Source: Rhinopomastus cyanomelas (taxonomy: Eukaryota > Chordata > Aves > Bucerotiformes > Rhinopomastidae). Taken from it: a stretch of 64,000 bases of DNA. Below, in pieces: positions 48,501 through 61,098 of this stretch. How positions within the stretch are numbered: the stretch's first letter is position 1; each line of letters starts with the position of its first letter. The translations under genes were made by a program, and so were the position numbers. A model generated the notes under the pieces. It did no database searches and was not told the DNA's origin. It was given only the letters and a program-made list of their open reading frames with translations. Location of the stretch: NCBI GenBank assembly GCA_013400115.1, contig VXBP01010394.1, positions 62,001-126,000 of the forward strand, written 5' to 3'.

Positions 48501-51243
48501 TGCTCTGTTTCTTTTAGATTTTACAAGGTTCTGTTTCCTGTGGCTGCAGAAATTCCACAGAACAGAAATGTGCTAAAACCAAGGAAAAATGTGTAAATGT
48601 ATGTGTTCCTCTGCGGGCAGGCACAAATTCAATCCACCCATGGCCTAGTTGTGGCATGTTGAATGTCCTGAGCTTTGCATGGAGTGTACAGCTTCGGTAA
48701 GGGACTGGTGTCAATAACTTAGTAACTAAGTTAATGATGGTAACTTGGTAGCTGTGGTTGCATTCACAAATACCACATGCATGCACCTTTATGATGTTCT
48801 CTACTAGATGATTAATCTCTTTTACAGTAACAGATACAGGTATTTAAGCTGAAATTCAACGTATTTTGTGACCTTACTGCCAAGAAGACCTAAGTGACAC
48901 TGTTCTCTGTGCATTTCCTCTTACACCTGACTTTCAGTGTTGGGGCTGCTTGGGGATCAAAATGGGGGCTGTGTTTTTAAATCAGAGAAAGCGGTTAAAT
49001 AATGAGAGAAATACCAACTAGCAGAGAAATAGCAGAAGTTTAACTGTTGTAAATCTCCTTTAAGGGGTTATAAATTCCTGCTCTCTATTAACAAACAAAA
49101 TAAGCAAACCCAAAACGTACATTTGAAAATCAGTAGTTTGCTAGAACTAATCCAATTCATCATCTGTGGTGTCCTGTTCTGTTGTGTGGTCTACCTTTTA
49201 ATAGGAGACTTTTACTTTGTGGCTCCAATTAGAAGGTTTTCTTGTGTTAGAGATTGGTTAGAGGGAATTTAGATGACTAGAGCTCTTCAGTTCAAGTTAC
49301 AAAACATACAAGGCTGTTCAGTAATTACATTTCCTGGAGCTGCTGCCTGCAGTTGATGAAGACATTGCTATGCAGTGGGAAGGACTCTCAAAATCCAGTA
49401 TCTGGGAAATGTGGCAGTTTGGTGCCTTCTATTGAGAGGGGACTAGCAGAGGATTAAGCTGGTTTCTAGGGAAAGATTATCTGCACAATTTTGAAATCTG
49501 ACTCTTGACTTGCAAGGATCCTCACCGTCTCATGTCTGAAACTTCAACTGTGTTAACAAAACAAATGAAAGGTGATAAAAACCTCTCATAAAGATGTTGC
49601 AGTACTAGAGAGGTAATGACATTATGGCAGAGCACTGAGTTAGTTGACCTAACAGGAGTTTCTGTGCTTTGTATCATGTAGGACCTTAGTCTGTGCGTAG
49701 AGCATCCCAGTTCTGAAGCTAATGTGAAGAGAGATTCAGCTAGAAAGCCTTGTTTTAAACACTTCCAGAAATTTGGAAAAAACTTAAATTTTACGGGCTT
49801 GTTTGGTTTTTTTTTTTTCAATTGTGTCAAGCATTTCAATGAATTAGATAAAACTTAAGCTATTATAGAAATTGCTTTTCTTCATTTAAAAGCAAAATTA
49901 GCTATGGTCAGTTTGGTAGAAATCCTCATATAATTCCAAGAATACGTAAAAGTTCCAAGTACGGTTTATTCAAATAAAAGAAAAAATCCTTGCCTTTCAG
50001 CAGCAGGATGTTAAGGCAGTGTTTATGTGCCGTTTGTAGGGTGCACATTTTAGCACGAGTGCATAATACGACGTGGTAGCATGTACAAACACCAGTGAGT
50101 ACTCACTGTGAGTGGCGGGTGAGAGCAGAGCAGAGGGAGGGGTTAAAGACATAGAGGTCTCAACATAGAAGGAAGTGTGGAGTCTAGTCTTTTGGTCAGA
50201 AGGCCAGAGAAGGTTGAGGATGCCTCGATGACAGTTAAGTGGCGAGAGAAATTGCTAAGTGTGCATGAACACAGGAACTACATGGCAGAAGCTGTTGTTG
50301 AGGAGCCGAGTATCTGACTCCCTTTCTTTTTTTAATTAGCAAAGACATTTGCAATGTAATATATCATCCTGTTAGGAACCAAATGTTTATATTTGTTGTT
50401 TGGGTTTGTAAATTACATGTGAGTGTACCTCAAGTTGGTTCAGAAAATAAACAAACTGGAGGCACTTTCTCATTTTTGTTGCCACCACTTCAAAAAGTCT
50501 ACTTCTTTTTCTTTAGATCACTGTGACCATCAGCTAATTCAATTTAGTATCTTTCAAATATCCGATTTCCAAAGTATTTTTATTAAAGGAAACCCATATT
50601 TTTCTCCTTATTATACATTTTTATGGTTCCTTAAGTTTCAGAAATTTAAGAATACTGCACTGAATGAGAAAACCCAAGTTGCAAAGGCATTGTAAAGACA
50701 TGTTAGCTACAAAAAACCAACCAGAAGTACTCTGTGCCCAAGTAGTTTTTCCTTTGCATGGTGAAGATTATGCTATTTGAAAGCATCAAGCTTTTAGCCT
50801 ACAAATGTTTGAGGTGTTAGATAAGTGATGGGAGCAGAATCGAAGTATGGGAGCAGGATTCATCTTTATGTGAGGAGAGCATCTTGTAAAGGAGATAATG
50901 TTTTCCAGGCTGATTTTTAGAAGCTTGGTTGATGCAAAGAGATAGGAAATGTAAGAGACTAAATCTAATATTTTATGAGAATTATCAGCTCTCCAGAGAT
51001 AACATTCAGCGCATGAATTCTTTGTGGTTTTATGGTGCCTGAGACCCTAAAGTACTATCTAACCACTCTTATTTCAACTTCTGTATGTGCCAGGCTGTTG
51101 CCAGTCACCTAGGCACCACCGAACTGAATCCTAAGCTGCTGCAGCTCAGTAATTTACTGATCATGAACTGTAAGTTCTGTGCCACAGGCAGACACCAGTG
51201 CAGCACCAGTTTGCAAGAACTTAAAGACCTGCATGAAAAGTGT

Positions 51244-51418
51244 TACTGGCCCAGGGTGCTTAGAGAGGTGGTAGATGCCCCATCGCTGGAACCAGTCCAG
51301 GTCAGGTTGGATGGGGCTCTTAGCAGCCTGCTCTCTGAACATGTCTCTGCTCACTGCAGGGGGGTTGGACTGGATGCGCTTTGGCTGTCCCTTACAGCCC
51401 AGACAATTCTGTGACTGT
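51244..51418 (+). mobile_element. CR1 LINE 3' end, sense
   Basis: It reads 'actggcccagggtgcttaga', then 'gaggtggtagatgccccatc', then 'gtcaggttggatggggctct', then 'ggggttggactggatgcgct', and ends 'caattctgtgactgtg'. Conceptual translation gives REVVDAPSLEPVQVRLDGAL, the C-terminal end of ORF2. The copy is truncated to about 175 bp. Confidence 0.92.
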
Positions 51419-54200
51419 GCATTGTCCTTGAACTAGCTGTGTCTTCAGTTACAGAAAGATGCGGATTGAGAAAGAGTAGAATTCTTATTTTACAGGCAGG
51501 AAAAACGATTCAGAAGCAACACTTGCTGTCTCTATGGGACTAAGATTACTCTGATTGTCTCAGGGAAAAAATCTTTGTCACACACATGATCTCAAAGCAG
51601 TAGCCTGCACCTTCCATTATCCTATCATTTGTTGTGGCCAATATGTAGTAAGATGTTTTGAAAAGGAAGGAGTGAAACTAAATTAGTAGAAATAAATAAA
51701 TTTAAGAAATAAAAACTGTGACCTAAAAAGGGTTCAAGAGGGGGAATAAGATACCACTTCTCTTCAGGATGACCAGCTGAAGCCCCAGAGCATGCGGTTT
51801 GTTATTAGCCATTGTGTGTGAGCATTGATGAGCAAGTGCTGACAGCTCATTGTGGTGTTGAACATTTAACCGTGTGGTGCTTCCCCACAGGGCTGTTACA
51901 GGGTAAATATTGTCTGTGCTGCAATTACATTTCTGTTCCTGTATGAAATTCAGTGGCAATCTTTTAGTGTGCAATTTACATCTTTTATTTTTGCTTCCAT
52001 GGAAGAGTGAGCTGATTTAGGTGCTTGATGCAGTGGATGATGTGAAGTAGCCCTCTTTGGTGTAGTCTGTGTATCTGAACACATCTCAATATGCCTTTTC
52101 CCCTTAAAAAAAGCTAGGTGTTTATATCGAAGTGGTTAACTTTAGATGGCTGTCCCACTGCAAATGCTAAAGAAAATCATAAAAAGCAATATCCAGTTTC
52201 TGTGTTAAGTTCTTTCATGCTCTTCTTGCTAGGAATACTGGTGCACGGATATACTCCAAGGAACCCTGCTGTAGGTTTGCTTCTTAAATGATTAACATTA
52301 AAGTCCATTATAGCATTTAAGGTCATAAAGGTTTTCTCATGTGGTCTCTGTTTACTCTGGATATTAGTGACATTTTGGGGGAATGCTGTATCCGTGGAAG
52401 CCATATGCCTTGTTCTTCCTTTATTTATTAAATTTTTTTCACATGCTATATACCAGTCAGCAGATTGTATTCCGAATTGACTTTCATTACAAGGCAACAT
52501 GCTTTCTCCATTTGTCTTGTTAAGCACTGTTCCAGACCGTGAAGAAAGGTTGCTCATTCAAAAACTATGCTGCAGTGCAAATCTGGACATCTTTGGAAAG
52601 CTGCTGGAGTAATTTTGCTCAAGCTTTCACTTGATTTGAAGGTATGAAAACCTGGGCTTTTATCCAACTGGCCAGACCTTTTACACCATCTGCTTTTGCA
52701 GATATCACACCTTTCCGTGGATCTGCTACTGATGCACTGAAGGCATTCACAGGCATTGTGCTGGTAGGCACCAGTTTGGATTTCATCGATTAAGAGGCAG
52801 TGAGAAAGCTGATTTTGCTCAGATTGGACGTGGTGAGGTCTGGCTGCGAGTTCTTGTAAAGCCAGTCTCCAAAGCAAAGGACAGATTAGCTTCAGGTTAA
52901 AATTGCCATTAACACAGAAATCTAAATACAAAAATGAATTGAAATGTTTCTGTCATGTTGGGTAAACTGATGCTGGTGTGTGGAGTACAAGCAATGTTTT
53001 CTAATGAATGTGTAAGAATAAAATGTATTATGATAAAACCAGTGGAGTTAGTCTCAGGTTGATAGTCAGTTCTACATTTAGGTTTTTTATGGGTCCTTAG
53101 GTGAGAAAGGTAATCTTAAAATTTGTGGGCTGTGTAGGTTGGGCTTTTCACCTTAAAGGTGTGTGTGAGGTGGCCTAGGAGGATGTACTTTTGCACCAGG
53201 GCTCAGGGGTCTGTATGTTATGTGTGATTAGATGAGGAAGTGATGGTCAATATTGTTCTCCCGTGTTTCTTTTCTCTTGCCTCACAATCTCAGCACCAAA
53301 ATGGTGTCTGCTGGCCAGTGTTTTTACGTTTCAAGGAAGGTACCTTTAGGCTGACTTCTCTGTACTTGGGGTTTGTGTCATTACATAATCAAATATTTTA
53401 TTGTAAGGAGTTTTACATCCAGTAATTTGAAACCACCTTCTAAACATAGCTCTGGTTTATTTGTGTGTTAAATCCCACAGCACAAATGGAAAATGCATGT
53501 GTCACAGAAGGGAAGTTCGGAGATTAGATCCTTGTAATTGTAAGTCATTCAGTGAGCAGCAGGAGAAGCAGTATCGATTTCCTGCAGGTTTATGTGGTGT
53601 TGCTGCAGTTTCTTGAGACGTTGGCTTAAGAGCAAGAAAGCTTCTTGCATACATCATCACCTTTCCTTCTGATTTCTCCTGGGCTGGTGCTCTCCTGATA
53701 CGCTTGGTTGTGGGTCAGTTGTGAACTCTTGTGTTATATTGAAGGTCTTTTTTTGGTTCTTAAAAAGAGATTTTCCTGTCAGTCTGGTGATACAAACTAA
53801 AGCTGAATCTCGTGGCCCGGTCCTACTGGCCTGGGCAGTGCTGAACTGTGGTGCACGGGCAGGAAAAGACATGAGTGTTGCCTGAGCTGTGAGCTTTGGA
53901 CAACTGGTTCTTGCAGTAGGGCCACTACCTCCACTGCCCTGCGCAGTACATGATGAATTACGAAAAGCAAAGCCTGCTTTGGGTGTAGGTTACAGTACAG
54001 GTCAACAAGCAGCTGTTCTGGTACAAGTGTGGGGCATTTACACCAGGCTGCCAGTGCTGAAACAGAGTGAGTGAAGATGATGACAAAGCCCAGCAGAATT
54101 TGCTTTGTGTCATGATCACAATCTGTGTTGATTTGTCTGACCAGAGTGATTTGGCCAGGCAGAGCTCTTAGGTGGCATGAAAGTAAATCTTAGGAAGAGT
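51419..54200 (+). other. SLIT3 intron, unique sequence
   Basis: No exon or known repeat is recognised. On the - strand two ORFs of 125 and 126 codons lie end to end (52931 to 52554, then 52557 to 52177) in different frames. The upstream one has a Cys-rich stretch. They match nothing I recognise and are probably chance, but could be checked as a decayed pseudogene. Confidence 0.5.
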
Positions 54201-54590
54201 GATTGAAGGGGCTGGGGCTGTTTAGTTGGAAGAAGAGGAGGCTGAGGGGAGACCTCATTGCTCTCTACAACTACCTGAAAGGACATTGTAGAGGGGTGGG
54301 TGCTGGTCTTTTCTCACAGGTGATTAGGGACAGAACAAGAGAGACTGATCTCAAACTGCACCAGGAAAGGGTTAGACTAGACATTAGGAAAATTTTTTCA
54401 CAGAAAGGATAGTCAACACCTTGGAACAGGCTGCCAAGGGAGGGGGTTGTGTCACCATCCCTGTTTAAAGGTTGTTTAGATGTGGTGTTGGGGAATATGG
54501 TTTAGGGGTGAACTTTGCAGAGTAGGGTTAATGGTTGGACTTGATGATCCCAATGGTCTTTTCCAACCTGAATGTTTCAATTATTCTATG
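54201..54590 (+). mobile_element. CR1 LINE 3' fragment, sense, about 390 bp
   Basis: It contains KGLGLFSWKKRRLRGDLIAL and LRGDLIALYNYLKGHCRGVG in translation, then 'cttggaacaggctgccaagg', 'ttggacttgatgatcccaat', 'ggtcttttccaacctgaatg', and a decayed TTATTCTATG end. The reading frame is broken near 54412. It has the same orientation as SLIT3. Confidence 0.94.
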
Positions 54591-55167
54591 AAATTTGTCC
54601 ATGTGTGAGAGCAGCTGCACATGGTGCAGAAAGACCAGCTCTCAGGTGGAGCACGAGAGGACAGTGAAAAGAAGTAACTCCAACAGCCTCTCAGAATAAC
54701 TACTTGCAGTAATTCTTGCCAATTGAACAAGATGTGTTTTAGGGAATGAAATCATAGAGAACTTACACAATATGTCTATGAAGAAACTCAACATATTGTC
54801 TGTTTGAATTAATATTTAATGAAATGCCAGGTTATTCTGTTCTCTAAAGCTTTGAAGTGCATCTTTTAAATTGAAAGAAACTAGAAATGACTTAAAGATG
54901 CCTGAGGGCAAAAGCGCCTTTTGATGACAGTTTTCAGGGAAGGATCCACTCCTAAGCCAATGTGAAACCTTTCTGTCACCTCTCTGATTTAATAAGAGCA
55001 ATATCTGGGATGATCGTGTAGAAACAAATCCGTGTTAGTGTAAGTGTTATGTGCAAGAGGGTTATGTTCATTAACTGAGGTTTATCAGGCGAACTAAATT
55101 TCATGTTCTCCTGAGCTGAATTTGTGCCATCTGAGTATCAGCCAGTGTGAAATAGAGTCTTCACACA
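54591..55167 (+). other. SLIT3 intron between CR1 copies
   Basis: Unique sequence with no gene or exon seen. Confidence 0.55.
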
Positions 55168-55343
55168 TAATCACAAAGAATTATTGAGGCTGGAAAAGCC
55201 CTCTGAGCTCATCTAGCCCAGCCTATGACCCAACATCAGCACATCAGCTGGACTGGGGCACTAAGTGTCACATCCAGTCTGTCCTTAAACACCTCCAGGG
55301 ATGGGGACTCCACTGCTTCCCTGGGCAGCCCATTCCAGTGTCT
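55168..55343 (-). mobile_element. CR1 LINE 3' fragment, antisense
   Basis: The + strand runs 'ataatcacaaagaattattg', then 'aggctggaaaagccctctga', then 'catctagcccagcctatgac', then 'gtctgtccttaaacacctcc', then 'cctgggcagcccattccagt'. It is very similar in wording to 29236-29460 and 21368 onward. It is truncated. Confidence 0.94.
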
Positions 55344-57459
55344 TACCAGGAGAGGCCCAAGGTGGCCAGTGCTTTGCTTATTTACTGCTTTTAATCCCAA
55401 ATGAGTCAATTAGCTGGTTTGTGTGTCTGCAACACAATGTGCATTTCCCCATGCTCCTCCTCAAGCATGCCCAGACCCCTTTGAGCTTGGGGAGCCCCAG
55501 CATCAGGCCATACACATGAGTCACTCCCAGATATTGAGGACTTGCTGTGGGATTATTTTTCTACCTTTGAGAAGGCAGCTTTTTAGCAAAATGCTCAGAC
55601 TACGAATAGTTTTGAAAATGGGTGGACAGGTACCTGTGATAGACAATGTTTGCCAGATTTGTCGGAATGACATACTCAATGAAGTGGGGTTTATTTCACC
55701 AACGTATTTTGCTTCCAAAAGGAATGTTGGTGGATACCTCAGTATCACGACTTGCCCATGTTTTGACATCCTTATCAGCTGTGTGCTCTTTGGAGGGTTG
55801 TTTGCTTGGAAATATGTTGCCTTTTGAAGGGTTTTATTGTAAAAATGTACTAGTATTTAAAATAGTGGATCGTGGAGATTTTAGAGGATCTCCAAATTTA
55901 TGGGTTTCACTTACCTTGAAATTAATTTGTGCTTAAAATTTAAGTCATCTTCTACATAGAATTTCCTTCTGCCCCAGAATTGTAGGATGCATCTTACCCT
56001 GTACGGTATGGCTAGCCCTATGGCACTGGCAATAGCCTTCTGCCTGTGGGTTTGGGTGAAGTTTAATTGAAATTTTCTTTAAGATGCATTTTTATGCACA
56101 TTTATTCTTTTCCAGCTAAACCATAATGAGCCCTTTAACAGTTAATGATTTCCAAAAAGAAGTTTCTGTAGTGTTATGTGTGTGGCATTATCATATCTTA
56201 ACATTTACAAAAGCTTAAAAAATTGCTCTTGTAGCAGGAAGAAAGCACTTTTTTGGGGGGAGTGATTGCTCAGTTTGGAGCATCCATTGTTTCTCAGATG
56301 TGCAAATCTCTGAATTTTAGTCTATTCTCGCAGCCCTGGGAAAAGCAGGTCTTTAAAATGGATTTCAGAAACCAATTCCAGGCCTGATTTCTTGAAGCAA
56401 GGAATCGGTATGGGAGGAATGCAGTTATCCTGCATTCTGTGGCCTGGAAGCCTCATGAGGATTATAGAGTCAGAGGATGCTGTTTTATTTCTTGTTTAAA
56501 TGTTCGTGCACATCTCATTTGGCTTCACGGTTAATATTGGGAGAAGCCGTGTTTTGCAGATACTAATGTGTTCTGCTTTGGCACAGGGCACTGCTAGTTG
56601 GTGTCCCATGTGTGTGAATGGGTTAATGGCATCCTCGTGTAAATTCTAATCACTTTAAATTTCTCTAACATCTAATTCACCTGAAGCTGTGGTGGTGAAT
56701 AAAACTCTTGCTAGGAAAACCGTAACGTAGGGAGACTCTCTAGGAACTCCAGTTTATTCTCAGAAGTAGGCAGCAAAGATTCCCAGGTCGTGCTGTTGCT
56801 TTCTGCAAAGGCTGCTTTTCAAAGAGAGGAAGTTGGATTTGGGGTGTGTGTGACATTTGAGGCTGAAGAAAAGCTCCCAAGAATACCGCACTAAAAGCTC
56901 AGGCAGCCTAGTTTTAATTTCAGTGGTTGCAATAATAACTACATGAGGAACATCAAATGGGCACTCTGGGTTGAGCAGGGAAAATTGTGGGGTAAGACCT
57001 CAGTTTCTGTAATCAAAGCATGTAATAGAACTCAGTTGTACACAAATTTATACTTCTGACAGCCTTCATTTTACGTTCTATTTCAGAGGATCTCTGTATC
57101 TGAAAATGAGTAGCAGGCTTGCCCAAAATAAAACAAACTTCAGATGTGACGCTGTTTTGTCATGCATTCCACAGCCAGCCTAATCAGAAGCTATAAATCA
57201 ATAGCGACACAGGACGTGCCAGTAGTTGGTTAGTAGAGATTCTACCAGTTGGCTTTCAGCACAGACCCACACCAGAAAGTCCCCGACTTGAAGGCACCTC
57301 TTCAGCTTCCATGTGTAAAAGACAGATCTGTTTTTAAGAAGAAAATGTATGTAAATGGTATGAATGTTTTTTCCAATTCGAGTAAACTGACGTATCGCTA
57401 ACTGAAATCAAATGTTTGCAGAAGTGTCTCAGGAATAAGCCTAATCCAGCCTGATTTCT

Positions 57460-57600
57460 ATTAACTGATTTGTTTTGCAATTTAATGGCTGTCAAATCCT
57501 GTCCTGGATATCAAAATCCTATTTAGCCAATGTCACTGCCAAGGCAACCAGGCAGGCAGCATTCTCGGTAAATAAGATGTGGCAGAAGGTTTGCTGGCAC
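57460..57600. promoter_or_regulatory. Candidate conserved noncoding element
   Basis: The segment contains two GCCAA half-sites (57526-57530 and 57538-57542, NFI-type) followed at once by GGCAACCAGGCAGG (57543-57556, RFX-like), and upstream CTGTCAAATC (57489-57498, which contains a TGACAG-type core on the - strand). It is low in repeats and simple sequence. Conservation cannot be judged from one sequence. Confidence 0.2.
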
Positions 57601-58241
57601 ACGTCAGGTTGAAACCAGCTCCACTGTGTGCTTCACCCATCTGGGTGAATCCTTCAGTGTTTGATCTTTTACCCATCTGTGGAGTTTAGGTCACTATGAC
57701 CAAGTTATATGAAAATTGAGATGTCACCCTGAGTTCACCTCTGCAATGTGTAGGATGGAGTCCCAAATACCTGCTCTCTGCTCTCCTTTAATGCTTGAAA
57801 GCATCTGTCAGCTGTGTAGATGCCAAATCTGAATCCAGTGTTGAAGAAGCTACACAGCAAACACTCTTTTTATTTCACTACTGTTATTTAATTAATCTTG
57901 TTACTCTGCAGTGTTTTAGTGTCTGTATCCATCTGTTAATCGGTCCTTTTGCCCTCCCCTGCTGCAGGGCAGAGCCCGGAAGAACACAGTTAATGTCTCT
58001 CCAGTTTAGCTATTTGCATAGAAACTGCAGTTCCGATGCACATTCTTGCTGAGTTGCTTTGTAAGGCCTTTAGGTTGTTCCACTAGAAATATGTGCAATC
58101 TGCATTAAAAAAAAATGGGTGCATGTGATGAAAAAAGTTGAATGCATGATTTTTCAGGAAACAGAAGAAGAAGAAAAGAGGAGAAATGGAAAGTTTGGTG
58201 AGATGTAATTTAATTTATAGTATAATTATCCCATTTCACCT

Positions 58242-58259
58242 CCCCCCCCTTTTTTTTTT
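58242..58259. repeat. C8-T10 homopolymer pair
   Basis: Eight C are followed directly by ten T. It is simple sequence, prone to length error. Confidence 0.88.
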
Positions 58260-59868
58260 ATTTAAAGGTCAAGTACAAACCTCTCAAATATTCTTTTAGC
58301 TCTGTGCTGGAGGATTTTTGTGTTTTGTCACGAAAATGACAATTTGTTACTCCATGAAGCTTGAAATCTGTAAATCGAGTACTTTGGTCATTATCAATCT
58401 GATTTAGCTAATACATGTGCTTAAAATGCCTTGAATCCTCTTCAACTTGCTGTTTAGGCTTTTGAAGGTTGTCTCTTCGTAGAATTTCAGGACTGTGGAT
58501 TCAGAACAAACACAATTACCTTCTCTTTTCCCTACCCCTTAAAAAAAAATTTCTATCAAAACAAAAGACCAGCCTCCAAAAATCCAAACAAACAAAAAAT
58601 CAAAACCCAACCCAAACCTCAAAACCAAGCTAGTGGACAGGCTAGTTCTTCACTGTCCAGGCAACAGAGATGTGACTCTAAAAGTAGAGACAGTAGCTTG
58701 ATCCTTTAGTGAGTGATGTGGACACTGAGTTTTACTGGCATACAGTCCTTTGTGTCTGAATGCAGCGGAATTTCTGTAAGCAGACCTGAGCGTAGCACTC
58801 TGAAATGTGTGAAATAATAGAAGTCGGGGTTTAGTTGGGTTTTTTGTGGGGCTCTCTTCTGTATTTTTTTTTTTAAATGGGTATATTGAGTGTCTTCAAC
58901 TCCAGGAAGGAAAGAAATTGGTTCAGCAAAAGCCTCCGGCATTTTAACTTTCAGAGGTTAACTTTCAGCAGGTTCAGCGCACCTCTGCTGTTTCCTGGGC
59001 TAGGTTTTTGGATCGTTCTGGATTGCTCTTGTTATTTTGAGAAGTTCTATTTAAAAATGTCAGACACCGTGAAGTAGGCATTGCTATCAAGTGCAGCTCA
59101 TGGCAAGTGCGTGCAGGTCAGTGTGTGCCAGTAGGGTCAGGGGTGCCATCTCAAGTGCCCTGGTAGGGTACTGCGAGAGGACAGATCCCCACAAAACGCA
59201 GCCTTGCTCGGTCATACCAGGTTTGCTCAGTTCAGTGTCAGCTTCAGAAAACTGCTTGTGCAGGATGTGTATGAAAAACAAAGGGGAACCTCCGTGCTGC
59301 TTTTCTTACAGGTGAGGATTCTCGGAGTCTTTTGTTGTTCTGCTTTTGATAAAATGGCTCATCAGTTTGTGTAACCTTTGTGCAAACCAGGCTTTAGTAG
59401 ATACATTTTGTTTGTTCTAAGGAAAGAGACATGTTTCTCCTGAGAAGTTTATTCAGTGCTACCTAACGTGAAAACACAAAGTTTTTTTACTTGGTGCTGT
59501 CATGTAAGAGTAGTTGTTCTCTTTAGACCATTGTGCTCTGGTTATCTCATCAGTTGCTTGGACTCTTCGCTGAGAAAATAAACAGATTCTTTCCTTAAGG
59601 CGATCAGTGCTCAGGATGTAGCACAGCGCTGTTGGAAGCACCTACAAATCCTGAAAACCATCCTTGGAGCTTGACTATGCTACTGGGTATTAATTACTCC
59701 CCACAACCCCTCTGTTCTTGAAGTGAATCTTGAGTTGCAAAAATGAAAGTGGATAAATTATTTGGATGGTTTTAGGCTGAAAAAGAATTGATTTTCTTAA
59801 ATGGCTCTTGCAGTGTTTAACGCTTGTCTCTGAGAGAATGATGATGAAGTCCTGTTATGGGCCTCCTG

Positions 59869-59970
59869 TCACAGAATCACAGAACATTAGGGACTGGAAG
59901 GGACCTTGAAAGATCATCTAGTCCAGTCCCCCTGCCAGAGCAGGATCATCTAGACCCAGTCGCACAGGTC
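59869..59970 (-). mobile_element. CR1 LINE 3' tail, antisense
   Basis: The + strand runs 'tcacagaatcacagaacatt', then 'agggactggaagggaccttg', then 'aaagatcatctagtccagtc', then 'cagagcaggatcatctagac'. Low visible decay and close wording to 18841-18948 point to the same, relatively young subfamily. Confidence 0.95.
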
Positions 59971-60993
59971 CCATCAAGCCTGCCTTTCTGTCTTTGTGGA
60001 TGTTGCACAGGCAAGGAGTTGAGTTGCTCAGTGTGTACTGGCAATTGTTAGAGCTGCACTGGAAAGGACAGTGACACTCCTGCCTAGTGAAGTAATCTCT
60101 CCATGTGTTTTAGCTCTGATATATTGGGGTGATGAAGTTCCCCTAATTGCTTCATTGGGAGAATTTGGCTGTAAAATTGCTGTTGTAAGGAGAGCTAGGA
60201 ACAAAGGCTGCCAGTTGTTGCACTGGTGGCTTAACCAAGGCTGTGCTTCTCTGTGCATCTGGGAGATATTTGTTTGTTTTTGGTCTCCTTTCCATGTGGT
60301 TAGGCCAGGGACCAAGCTCCCTGTGATCAGAAGCCACACAGACAAAAAGGGCTGCAAACATCCATACTTTGTTCCCTCATTCGGTCACCAAGCAAAGGAA
60401 GTTAGAGGTGAAGCCTATTTCTGGCATGACAAGGGTATAATTTTGAGGAATAAACTCTCCCTCTACGCTCTAGAAATTGTTTTTAAGGGAAATATGAAAT
60501 TGCATTTAAAGTGTGATGCAGTGTCTTAAGCTCTGGCAGTAGATGAATGCTGTGTTCTCCTAAACAACATCAACTACATATGTGTCCCCGGATGTGATAA
60601 CACTCAGATTTCCTCCCAGAAATGATTTCTTTGCAAACAAATGTACAGAGTAGGAAGTGAAAAATATCTTCCAGTGCACATTCCTGACATCCTTCTTGCT
60701 ACTAGTGCAAAAAAGGGATGATCTTCAATCACTGCATTTCATGCTCTTGTGAACATTTTAAGGTGGTGGTGCTTGAAGCTACTTTATGGGGATAAAGTAG
60801 GAAAAAGATTCCATATGTTACTGTAAAAAAGAAAAAATGTTTTAAGAATGAAGAACAGTATCCCAGGGTGTGGAGAGGTACGGCTGGTCCTGTGAGTGTG
60901 ACTTCAAATTATAAAAATAAATCAAAGCAATCCTTTGAACGATTGCAGGTTATCTTTTTCATCTTATTTCTAGGTTCTGTAATTATGAAGAAC
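59971..60993 (+). other. SLIT3 intron between CR1 copies
   Basis: No exon is recognised. The 152-codon + strand ORF at 60071-60529 has no recognisable domain and is treated as chance. Confidence 0.55.
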
Positions 60994-61098
60994 ATAGAAT
61001 CATAACAGAATCATAGAATGGCCCAGGTTGGAAGGGCCCTCCAAAGGTCCTCTAGTCCAACCCCCCTGCAGTGAGCAGGGACAGCCTCAACTGGATCA
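60994..61098 (-). mobile_element. CR1 LINE 3' tail, antisense
   Basis: The + strand has 'catagaatcataacagaatc', then 'atagaatggcccaggttgga', then 'agggccctccaaaggtcctc', then 'tagtccaacccccctgcagt', then 'gagcagggacagcct'. Three terminal ATTCTATG-type units are visible in antisense. It is a truncated tail of about 105 bp. Confidence 0.95.

Larger units (their letters stand above)
41835..51243 (+). other. SLIT3 intron, 9.4 kb without recognised transposons
   Basis: No gene, exon or interspersed repeat is recognised. It contains a TTACCGGTAA palindrome flanked by a repeated ATGGTTACC (42056-42077), a GA-rich microsatellite (43192-43214), a T-run (about 44699-44711) and a transcription-factor-motif cluster around 45545-45590. 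All longer ORFs are featureless. Confidence 0.55.
55344..59868 (+). other. SLIT3 intron, unique sequence
   Basis: No gene or exon is recognised. It holds a C8-T10 run (58242-58259), an A/C-rich patch (about 58565-58628) and a GC-balanced segment at 57460-57600 whose spaced NFI-type and RFX-like words make it a candidate conserved element. The ORFs are featureless. Confidence 0.55.

Noticed and set aside
60071..60529. A 152-codon + strand ORF
   Set aside because: Featureless translation inside intron between two CR1 tails, with no retrogene hallmarks such as a poly-A tail or flanking duplications.
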